In this document: in pieces, positions 1 to 4,264 of the stretch
How the letters are laid out: each line of letters opens with the position of its first letter
Position numbering within the stretch: the stretch's first letter is position 1
Source: Actinomycetota bacterium
GTDB taxonomy: Bacteria; Actinomycetota; Rubrobacteria; Rubrobacterales; Rubrobacteraceae
Length of the DNA: 5,249 nt
Assembly (NCBI GenBank): GCA_020200675.1
Contig: JAIVIG010000474.1
Location: 1 to 5,249 of the forward strand
Reading direction: 5' to 3'
Program-made: the position numbers and the translations under genes
Notes under the pieces: generated by a model
What the model was told of the DNA's origin: nothing
The model's input: only the letters and a program-made list of their open reading frames with translations
Databases searched by the model: none

Positions 1-147
1 GGGCCGGTCCTTGACAGAGCCTCCGGGGTTGAGGTACTCGAGCTTGGCCAGGACGCGCGCGCGGATGCCCTCGCCCCTCTCGACGCGTCCGAGCCGGACG
101 AGCGGCGTGTTTCCTACGGCGTCCATTATGTTCTCGAAGTAGTCCAT
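1..147 (-). CDS. Cysteine synthase / cystathionine beta-synthase family, N-terminal fragment
   Basis: This is the first 49 codons of a PLP-dependent beta-replacement enzyme whose 3' end lies beyond base 1. The reverse-strand reading from the ATG at 147 gives an N-terminus of MDYFENIMDAVGNTPLVRL and then LAKLEYLNPGGSVKDRP. NTPLVRL and NPGGSVKDR are hallmark motifs of the cysteine synthase/CBS fold, and Lys46 in SVKDR is the expected Schiff-base lysine for pyridoxal phosphate. Family members join serine or O-acetylserine to sulfide or homocysteine in the cytosol. The form LAKLEYLNPGGSVKDR resembles CBS-type enzymes slightly more than CysK, but the C-terminus, where CBS domains would lie, is not visible. 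No Shine-Dalgarno sits at a usable distance: the nearest, GGAGGGGA, is 18 nt upstream. A TATACT -10 box ends only 9 nt before the ATG. A second in-frame ATG at residue 8 is possible. Confidence 0.9.
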   Translation of the reverse strand, partial: MDYFENIMDAVGNTPLVRLGRVERGEGIRARVLAKLEYLNPGGSVKDRP

Positions 148-156
148 AGCCAGGGC

Positions 157-162
157 AGTATA
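157..162 (-). promoter_or_regulatory. -10 box (TATACT) for the CBS-like gene
   Basis: The minus strand reads TATACT here, five of six matches to the consensus. A transcription start seven bases further on would fall near base 150, leaving a leader of about three nucleotides before the ATG at 147. No convincing -35 hexamer is seen. The box overlaps the plus-strand -10 box of the hydrolase by four bases. Confidence 0.5.
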
Positions 163-164
163 AT
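159..164 (+). promoter_or_regulatory. Consensus -10 box (TATAAT), probably giving a leaderless hydrolase mRNA
   Basis: This is a perfect TATAAT in otherwise GC-rich DNA. A start site about seven bases downstream falls at 171-172, on the GTG that opens the hydrolase frame. There is no Shine-Dalgarno upstream of that codon. No good TTGACA-like box is present at 16-18 bp. Leaderless mRNAs are common in actinobacteria, so translation directly from the 5' GTG is the simplest reading. Confidence 0.6.
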
Positions 165-171
165 CCCCTCC

Positions 172-1077
172 GTGGAGATGAGCCTCTGGAGTGCGGACAG
201 GGTGCCCGGTGAGGTGGAGCTGGCGATCTGGCGCTCCGGGGACGGCTCCGACCCCGTTATCTGCCTGCACGGCATCACCGCCCAGCACCGTGCCTTCAAC
301 GCTCTGGCAAGATATCTCGCATCCTCGCGCTCGCTCGTCGGGGTGGATTTGCGGGGCCGGGGCGACTCGGCGAAGCCCGGGTCGGGCTACGGGCTCGAGG
401 CGCACGCGGGGGACGTGATCCGGGTCCTCGACCACCTCGGCCTCGAAAGAGCCGCGATCCTCGGCCACTCCATGGGCGGCTTCGTCGCCCTCAAAACCGC
501 CCTCTCCTACCCTGACCGCGTCCGCGCCCTCATCCTCCTCGACGGCGGCTGGCCCCGCGTCGAAGTCTCGCCCGAAGACATCTCTGAGGAGCAAAAGCAG
601 GAAGCTGCGGCGATAGAGGAGGGTCTCGCGCGGGCCTTCAGGCGCCTCGACATGACCTTCGAGAACCCGGAGGATTACCTGAACTTCTGGTTCCCCGACC
701 AGGGCCTGAAGATGGACGACCTGCCGCCGGACCTCGCCGACTACTACCTCTACGACCTCGAGGAGGTCGAGGGTGGCTATCGGCCCAAGGCCTCTAGCGC
801 GGCAGCCGAAGAGGACTCGCCCTCGGTCTCCTCCACCAGCCCGACCGCCGAGGAGATGCAGAACGTCGGCTGCCCGGTCGCCCTGATGCGGGCCTCGGCG
901 GGCTTCTTCCCCGGCAGCGACCCGCTCATCTCCGAGGAGACCCGCGACGCGATGGCCGGGGTCCTCGACCTCCGCTCGGATACCCTCCTCGAAGGCGCGA
1001 ACCACTACACCATGTTGTGGTCGGAGTACATACCGAAGTGGGCTGACATTCTCCGCAACGATAGCTGGTGCCGCTAA
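172..1077 (+). CDS. Alpha/beta hydrolase fold protein
   Basis: This is a 301-residue cytosolic hydrolase of the alpha/beta fold, of usual length for the family and without a signal peptide. An oxyanion-side CLHG motif is at residues 31-34 and the DLRGRGDS loop is at 59-66. The nucleophile elbow GHSMGG puts the catalytic serine at 100. The catalytic histidine is probably His278 in EGANHY. The acid is probably Asp250 after strand 7, with Asp124 in LLDGG as an alternative. A helical, acidic lid region (about 128-215) lies between the two halves, including a Ser/Ala/Glu-rich stretch near 207-225. The substrate cannot be told from sequence; lactones, esters and epoxides are all known in the family. 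The start is GTG172, with ATG178 two codons later; the GTG is preferred because the TATAAT box at 159-164 would start the mRNA there. The gene diverges from the CBS-like gene. Confidence 0.95.
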   Translation: MEMSLWSADRVPGEVELAIWRSGDGSDPVICLHGITAQHRAFNALARYLASSRSLVGVDLRGRGDSAKPGSGYGLEAHAGDVIRVLDHLGLERAAILGHSMGGFVALKTALSYPDRVRALILLDGGWPRVEVSPEDISEEQKQEAAAIEEGLARAFRRLDMTFENPEDYLNFWFPDQGLKMDDLPPDLADYYLYDLEEVEGGYRPKASSAAAEEDSPSVSSTSPTAEEMQNVGCPVALMRASAGFFPGSDPLISEETRDAMAGVLDLRSDTLLEGANHYTMLWSEYIPKWADILRNDSWCR

Positions 1078-1108
1078 AGAGGTGCGCTTCGAGCGAGTAG
1101 AATCGGCA

Positions 1109-1142
1109 GGGGCTTGGAGGGGTTGGGGAAGGGTCTGAGGGG
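1109..1142 (+). other. G-quadruplex motif in the convergent intergenic gap
   Basis: Five guanine runs occur in 34 bases: GGGG at 1109, 1119, 1125 and 1139 and GGG at 1131, with loops of 6, 2, 2 and 5 bases. This meets the usual four-run, loop 1-7 definition with one run to spare. It begins 32 bases after the hydrolase stop and would be in the 3' untranslated part of its mRNA. No ordinary hairpin-plus-T-tract terminator is visible between the two convergent stop codons. Confidence 0.55.
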
Positions 1143-1169
1143 CGAGGCGCCGTGAGCTACGGGGACCCC

Positions 1170-1391
1170 TTATTCCCGCCGGGGCGGTTCTTCCGGGGCT
1201 TGGGGGCCGTCCCCGTCTTGGTCTCTGGCGGCGTCTTCCCGCGCCGCCTCCTCAACGTGTTCGGGCACGACCCCGCGGGCGCTGAACGTCGCGACCGTCG
1301 AGCCGTCCGGTCGCCGCAGGACGAGCATGTCGGGGTCCCGCTCCAGCTGGTAACCGGGCGGCAACCGCAACTCTTCCCACGACCTGTCCAC
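1170..1391 (-). CDS. Small hypothetical protein (73 aa)
   Basis: The open frame extends back to 1586, but the upstream part has no protein-like character. I place the start at the GTG at 1391, which has AAGGGG six bases upstream. The resulting 73-residue protein begins VDRSWEELRLPPGYQLERD and continues with a short predicted beta hairpin (MLVLRRPDGSTVATF). A helical acidic segment (PEHVEEAAREDAARD) and a Pro/Glu/Arg tail follow. I do not recognise the family. The alternating hydrophobic pattern followed by a charged helix looks like a real small soluble protein rather than a shadow. It converges on the hydrolase gene, with stop codons 92 bp apart. Its promoter is not evident. Confidence 0.6.
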   Translation of the reverse strand: MDRSWEELRLPPGYQLERDPDMLVLRRPDGSTVATFSARGVVPEHVEEAAREDAARDQDGDGPQAPEEPPRRE

Positions 1392-1397
1392 GCTCGT

Positions 1398-1403
1398 CCC
1401 CTT
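1398..1403 (-). promoter_or_regulatory. Ribosome-binding site that sets the GTG start of the 73-aa gene
   Basis: The minus strand reads AAGGGG here, followed by six bases and then GTG at 1391. No comparable site precedes the upstream ATG at 1586, so this decides in favour of the shorter protein. Confidence 0.5.
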
Positions 1404-1607
1404 GTCTATGGCCGGGCGGGGAAGAGGAGGTATGCGTGAGAACCCCGCTCCGGACCTTGCACCTTGGAGCGTACTATGCGAAGCGGTCGTGGCGCATCTG
1501 CCAGGCGGCTCTTTTTCGGCTATGCCGGGTGGCCATTGTTCGGAGCCCCTATTGGCTTGCTTGGCATGACAGCCATGAAGTGGCAACCTAGAGCGACGCC
1601 GAGCGGC

Positions 1608-1613
1608 TACAAT
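1608..1613 (+). promoter_or_regulatory. Probable -10 box (TACAAT) for the small acidic gene pair
   Basis: TACAAT matches the consensus at five of six bases and lies 35 bases before the ATG at 1649, leaving a leader of about 28 nt that contains the Shine-Dalgarno. No clear -35 box was found. The rest of the 257-bp gap (1392-1648) shows only weak short inverted repeats around the TGGC/GCCA words at 1562-1575, with no RNA gene or open frame I would defend. Confidence 0.4.
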
Positions 1614-1633
1614 TCGGCCGGAGCGTAACCCTC

Positions 1634-1641
1634 GAGGGGAG
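1634..1641 (+). promoter_or_regulatory. Strong Shine-Dalgarno of the 82-aa gene
   Basis: GAGGGGAG is seven bases upstream of the ATG at 1649. It supports this as a genuine translated gene even though the opposite-strand frame of the membrane protein reaches into it. Confidence 0.6.
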
Positions 1642-1648
1642 TAGTGAG

Positions 1649-1897
1649 ATGACCAGCGGCAACATACAGTTGGGCCCCGGTCCGGACCGGATCCTCGAGG
1701 CCCTCAAGGGGCTACTGCGCGACGATCCGGGGGCGCGGCAGCGGCCTGCCGAAGAGGTGTCGAAGGAACTGGTGCGGGGTGGTTACTTGCAAGAGGACCC
1801 CGACCCCGTGCTGGTGGCGGAGATGCTCGAGGGCCTCGAGGCCGAGGAGCAGAGCCTGCAGGCCGATGAGGTGTCCGAAGAAGGAAACCCTGCATGA
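1649..1897 (+). CDS. Small acidic hypothetical protein (82 aa)
   Basis: I do not recognise this protein. It is 82 residues, rich in Glu, Asp and Leu, with no membrane segment or signal peptide. Residues 12-25 (PDRILEALKGLLRD) and 31-44 (QRPAEEVSKELVRG) look like amphipathic helices. GGYLQEDPDPVLVAEML (44-60) and an acidic coiled tail come next. The helix-turn-helix-like spacing with a GGYL turn recalls small winged-helix or helical-bundle folds, but no key residue supports a named family. Evidence that it is real: a strong Shine-Dalgarno, GC-rich third positions, and a 4-bp ATGA overlap with the next gene, which implies translational coupling. Its last 115 bases lie antisense to the open 3' end of the membrane-protein frame. 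Confidence 0.72.
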   Translation: MTSGNIQLGPGPDRILEALKGLLRDDPGARQRPAEEVSKELVRGGYLQEDPDPVLVAEMLEGLEAEEQSLQADEVSEEGNPA

Positions 1898-2820
1898 GCG
1901 AGGAGTCCGAGCGTTTGCGGAGGATCGTGGACCGCCTGATGGACGCGCACCAGGAAGCCCTGGAGGTTACCAGCCGGGCGCTGGACGCCGAGGCCGAGGG
2001 CTGGGACGAGGACGAGCAACCGGGGGCGAACGAACGCCTGCAAGTCGCCCTGGTGGATGTGCGGGACATCCTGGAAGGCGCCCTGGAAGACGCGGGTGGT
2101 TTCTCCAGCGAACGTGGTATCTGCGCTGGTAGTGCTGGCGCCCTGAGTGGAGTCGTCGCCGCCCTGTTGCTGCACCATCTGCCGGGCTTCGTCCCTGCGC
2201 TCGTATGCCTTCTCGACGATGTCCTTCGCAACCTCCCGGCTGCCAAGGCCGAACGCTATGGCCGCAGCCAGGGCCACCGCCCCGAGAATGATCAGGAACG
2301 TGGGAGCGGTCAACTGCACCGCTATGCCCAACTCCGTGATGGCGGCGAACGCCGCGTAGATGATGATGGCGTACCGGGCTATGTTCGAGAGAAGGTCGCT
2401 GCCGGTAGCGCCCCGCACTATACTGGCGAGGAAGTTGGCAAGGAGCGCGGCGAGGACCAGGATCAGGATCGCAGCGATTATGCTCGGGATGTAGGCGATC
2501 AGCTGCGCGAGGACCTCTGAGACCTGCTGGATACCAAGGGCGTCAGCTGCCATCGTGATGGCGATGATGAACACGAGCCAGAACACCAGCTTGCCGAGGA
2601 CGGTGGCCGGGGTTTCGCGTGTTTGCGCCCTGTCGAAGAACTGCTTTATGCCGCCACGCTCCATCCAGCCGTCGAAGCCGATCCCTTGCAGGACCCGGGC
2701 GACCACCGCCTGCAAGATCCTGGCCGCGACGTAGCCGACGATCAGGATAATGATCGCGCCGATCAGCTGCGGTATGTAGGCGAAGAGCGCGGTCAATCCT
2801 GCGCGTAGGGACTCGATCAT
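1783..2820 (-). CDS. Multi-pass membrane protein with conserved TM-helix repeats (MscS-associated, CmpX-like)
   Basis: The frame encodes 345 residues, of which about the first 240 look authentic. Two similar segments, each starting with an AYIPQLIGAI / AYIPSIIAAI motif (residues 14-45 and 99-128), match the conserved TM-helix repeat often found beside MscS channels. Further hydrophobic helices lie near 74-92, 139-160 and 170-193. The last, ILGAVALAAAIAFGLGSREVA, resembles the small-residue pore helix of MscS-type channels and is followed by a charged helix (KDIVEKAYERRDEARQM). The canonical MscS beta domain is absent; a Gln/Gly/Ser/Thr-rich tail (207-240) follows instead. A role in membrane-tension sensing or envelope homeostasis is inferred from family. 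Residues beyond about 244 are antisense to the two small acidic genes and are doubtful. AAAGGAG lies eight bases before the ATG. It follows the 78-aa gene by 30 bp. Confidence 0.88.
   Translation of the reverse strand: MIESLRAGLTALFAYIPQLIGAIIILIVGYVAARILQAVVARVLQGIGFDGWMERGGIKQFFDRAQTRETPATVLGKLVFWLVFIIAITMAADALGIQQVSEVLAQLIAYIPSIIAAILILVLAALLANFLASIVRGATGSDLLSNIARYAIIIYAAFAAITELGIAVQLTAPTFLIILGAVALAAAIAFGLGSREVAKDIVEKAYERRDEARQMVQQQGGDDSTQGASTTSADTTFAGETTRVFQGAFQDVPHIHQGDLQAFVRPRLLVLVPALGLGVQRPAGNLQGFLVRVHQAVHDPPQTLGLLAHAGFPSSDTSSACRLCSSASRPSSISATSTGSGSSCK
1894..2520 (+). CDS. Small acidic hypothetical protein; only the first ~70 residues look genuine
   Basis: The frame is open for 208 codons. 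Residues 1-69, beginning MSEESERLRRIVDRLMDAHQ and passing through an acidic EGWDEDEQ turn to a second helix (NERLQVALVDVRDILEGAL), look like a real two-helix acidic protein. From about base 2100 the sequence is the antisense image of the hydrophobic membrane-protein gene and loses protein-like character (charged, His/Arg/Gln/Asp-rich). The start is well supported: ATG overlaps the TGA of the previous gene (ATGA), and GAAGGA lies eight bases upstream. I do not recognise the family. The true product may run on to 2520 with a non-conserved tail. Alternatively, the gene may have lost its stop through an indel; the other two frames stop at 2130-2132 and 2144-2146. Confidence 0.5.
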   Translation: MSEESERLRRIVDRLMDAHQEALEVTSRALDAEAEGWDEDEQPGANERLQVALVDVRDILEGALEDAGGFSSERGICAGSAGALSGVVAALLLHHLPGFVPALVCLLDDVLRNLPAAKAERYGRSQGHRPENDQERGSGQLHRYAQLRDGGERRVDDDGVPGYVREKVAAGSAPHYTGEEVGKERGEDQDQDRSDYARDVGDQLREDL

Positions 2821-2850
2821 CTACCTATCTCCTTTCTTCCGTCTTCCTCT

Positions 2851-3087
2851 CTACGCGTGCGGCCTCCGCCGGCCGACGCTGGCTCCGCGCGCCCCTCCTA
2901 AAGCGCCCCCAATGAACGGGAAGAGTATACCTCCTCCCGTGGTGGCGGAGCTACCGCCCATGGCGGAGAAGATGGCGCCCACGATGGCGCCCACGATACC
3001 GCTCAAGAGTAAACCGACCCCCAGCGCGACGAACCAGCCGACGATGACGCTGGTCCAGCTCGTCCCCAGCTCCGCTCTCTCAGTCAA
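2851..3087 (-). CDS. Small glycine-rich membrane protein (78 aa)
   Basis: This is a short integral membrane protein. After a polar N-terminus (about 10 residues), a long hydrophobic stretch (SVIVGWFVALGVGLLLSGIV, residues 13-32) continues into IVGAIVGAIFSAMGG. A second Gly-rich hydrophobic segment (about 52-70) and an Arg-rich tail come next. Two transmembrane helices joined by a Ser/Thr/Gly turn are likely, with the basic tail inside. It resembles the unnamed small membrane proteins often found beside stress genes in actinobacteria, but I cannot assign a family. The start is TTG at 3087, preceded by a full AAGGAGGT; no ATG is available upstream. It sits between the PRC/DUF2382 gene (104 bp away) and the channel-like gene (30 bp away), all on one strand, suggesting co-expression. 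Confidence 0.8.
   Translation of the reverse strand: MTERAELGTSWTSVIVGWFVALGVGLLLSGIVGAIVGAIFSAMGGSSATTGGGILFPFIGGALGGARGASVGRRRPHA
2971..2997 (-). repeat. Tandem 12-bp repeat inside the 78-aa gene
   Basis: GATGGCGCCCAC occurs twice without mismatch (2971-2982 and 2983-2994), followed by a further GAT. Read on the coding strand it encodes two copies of the residues V-G-A-I inside the first membrane helix. A perfect repeat in a coding helix suggests a recent slippage duplication. Confidence 0.75.
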
Positions 3088-3090
3088 TCT

Positions 3091-3098
3091 ACCTCCTT
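3091..3098 (-). promoter_or_regulatory. Full-length Shine-Dalgarno that sets the TTG start of the 78-aa gene
   Basis: The minus strand carries AAGGAGGT, the full complement of the 16S rRNA tail, three bases before TTG at 3087. It is what makes the TTG start credible. The spacing is slightly short. Confidence 0.6.
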
Positions 3099-3133
3099 GT
3101 CAAGAAGCAAGGGCCCAGTTCGGGGACCGGACC

Positions 3134-3151
3134 TACCCATCTTACCCATCT
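3134..3151. repeat. Tandem 9-bp repeat in the PRC to 78-aa intergenic gap
   Basis: TACCCATCT occurs twice back to back without mismatch; the minus strand reads AGATGGGTA twice. It lies in the untranslated gap between the PRC/DUF2382 stop and the TTG of the 78-aa gene. The same gap holds GTCTATAAGAC (3169-3179), a short palindrome of GTCT/AGAC arms. A role is unknown; a paired regulator site or mRNA processing element is possible. Confidence 0.5.
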
Positions 3152-3191
3152 CTTTCTTTGCCGTTTCTGTCTATAAGACTTAAGGGATTAC

Positions 3192-4076
3192 CTACCGGTT
3201 ACGCCGCTCGACGTCTTCGTCCACGTCGACTTCCTCGCGCCGGACATCCTCCTCGACAACCTCGGTGTCCTCGACAACGTCCTTGCGGAGGCGGATCTCC
3301 TCCTTGGCCACCGGCCGCTTCTCCACAACCACCTCTTCCTCGGTGAGCGGCACCCTCACCTCATCGTCGCCTATCTCGGCTTCGGTGGCGGCTTCACCCT
3401 CCACCGGCACCCGCTCAACCGAGACCTCCTCGCGCCTGGTAGGCACCTCAACGCTCTCGCGGTCGGTTCTCACGCGCTTTCTGACGTTGACCTCTCCGGC
3501 CTCGCGCTCACGGGTTCCGGCCCGAAGCTCCTCTTCGGTCCTCTGGACCCTGAGCTCGTCCTCGTCTTCGAGGTCCGAGCCGGACTGGTCGCCAATTCCC
3601 TCTTCCTCGGGGGCGTGCTCCTGGAACTCGCCGCTCTCGGTGTCGCCCATCGCGATGCCGGGGTGTCGCTCGCCGGAATCCGCATCGGTCTCCGAGCCGT
3701 AATATCCACCGTAGGCGCTACGCTCGGCAGAGGACTCCGCGCCCTGGAGGCCGTAGTAGGAGTAGACCTCGTCCTCGAACTCGGGCGTGATCTCCTTGTC
3801 GTCGTCGAAAGTCGGGCCGCCCTTGACGTAATCCTTGTCCGCCGCGACCTCGACGAGCTGCCGCTGGTCGTTCACCCGTACCATGTCCATGGGGATGAGG
3901 GTGGAGCTCATGCCGAGGAAGCCCATCTTGACACCGATGTACTCGGGCTGGTCGTTTTCGTCCACGAACAGGTCGTCTACGTTGCCGATCTTGTCGTAGT
4001 TCTGGTCGTAGACCGTGTAGCCGGCGAGCCGGTCCTCTATAGCGGTGAACCTGTCGCTGCGCTCCTCGCGTTCCAC
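3192..4076 (-). CDS. PRC-barrel plus DUF2382 (YsnF/AvaK-type) stress protein
   Basis: This is a 294-residue soluble acidic protein with two recognisable domains. Residues about 14-85 form a PRC-barrel (YTVYDQNYDKIGNVDDLFVD, then YIGVKMGFLG and LIPMDMV). A low-complexity Tyr/Gly/Ser/acidic linker covers 86-170. Residues about 171-290 are the DUF2382 domain, with the repeated TEEE, RKxV and RREEV patterns of YsnF/AvaK-type proteins. Within it, 173-221 and 238-286 align without a gap at a spacing of 65 residues, about 23 of 49 positions being identical by eye. PRC-barrels occur in RNA-processing and photosynthetic proteins and in general-stress proteins; DUF2382 proteins are reported mainly as stress-associated, with no known reaction. 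The start is GTG at 4076 behind AAGGAGGT (4081-4088). It is the first gene of the likely three-gene unit and has a stem-loop upstream. Confidence 0.95.
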   Translation of the reverse strand: MEREERSDRFTAIEDRLAGYTVYDQNYDKIGNVDDLFVDENDQPEYIGVKMGFLGMSSTLIPMDMVRVNDQRQLVEVAADKDYVKGGPTFDDDKEITPEFEDEVYSYYGLQGAESSAERSAYGGYYGSETDADSGERHPGIAMGDTESGEFQEHAPEEEGIGDQSGSDLEDEDELRVQRTEEELRAGTREREAGEVNVRKRVRTDRESVEVPTRREEVSVERVPVEGEAATEAEIGDDEVRVPLTEEEVVVEKRPVAKEEIRLRKDVVEDTEVVEEDVRREEVDVDEDVERRNR

Positions 4077-4080
4077 TTCG

Positions 4081-4088
4081 ACCTCCTT
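4081..4088 (-). promoter_or_regulatory. Full-length Shine-Dalgarno that sets the GTG start of the PRC/DUF2382 gene
   Basis: AAGGAGGT on the minus strand lies four bases before GTG at 4076. It is identical to the 8-mer before the 78-aa gene, pointing to high translation of both. Confidence 0.65.
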
Positions 4089-4098
4089 GCTTAGGTGC

Positions 4099-4146
4099 TA
4101 ACACGTCACAGCTGCTTCCTCGTTAGAAGCTTGCTACTACGTGTTA
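4099..4146 (-). promoter_or_regulatory. Extended stem-loop upstream of the PRC/DUF2382 ribosome-binding site
   Basis: The outer arms TAACACGT (4099-4106) and ACGTGTTA (4139-4146) pair perfectly over 8 bp. Inside them AGC pairs with GCT (3 bp) and GCTTC with GAAGC (5 bp), closing on a 7-base loop at 4119-4125. In minus-strand RNA two of the three intervening positions can also form G-U wobbles (4108/4137 and 4109/4136), which plus-strand RNA cannot. It ends 10 bases before the Shine-Dalgarno and has no T-tract, so it is not a classic terminator. It could be a 5'-leader structure or, as DNA, a pair of inverted operator half-sites of sequence TAACACGT. Direct promoter evidence upstream is weak. 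Confidence 0.55.
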
Positions 4147-4264
4147 CCATGCCGTATCAGCGTTCAAACTCCCCTTTGAGCCCCTCTGTGTCGCAGAGCA
4201 CAAAACGGTTCGCTGCGAGCGAGATCTTGTGTCGTGGGACACCAAGGGCCGGTGCCGGGCTCTC

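Noticed and set aside
1161..1170. GGGGACCCC as a terminator hairpin between the convergent genes
   Set aside because: The centre is one base, too short for a loop, and no T-tract follows.
1392..1586. Upstream extension of the 73-aa minus-strand frame (to an ATG at 1586)
   Set aside because: The extra 65 residues have no protein-like pattern, no Shine-Dalgarno precedes the ATG at 1586, and a good one precedes the internal GTG.
2110..2520. C-terminal part of the plus-strand acidic frame as a real domain
   Set aside because: It is the antisense image of a clear transmembrane gene and is His/Arg/Asp/Gln-rich without pattern; kept only as an open frame in the feature.
3615..4094. Long plus-strand frame opposite the PRC/DUF2382 gene, hydrophobic and valine-rich
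   Set aside because: It is the antisense shadow of acidic Glu/Asp codons in a gene with recognised domains; no ribosome-binding site.
4097..4111. CRP-type operator (TGCTA-acacg-TCACA)
   Set aside because: The spacing is five rather than six bases and only one half-site fits, so it is not better than chance within the larger inverted repeat.
4184..4198. Small hairpin CTCTG/CAGAG as a terminator of the upstream operon
   Set aside because: Only five base pairs and no T-tract on the minus strand.
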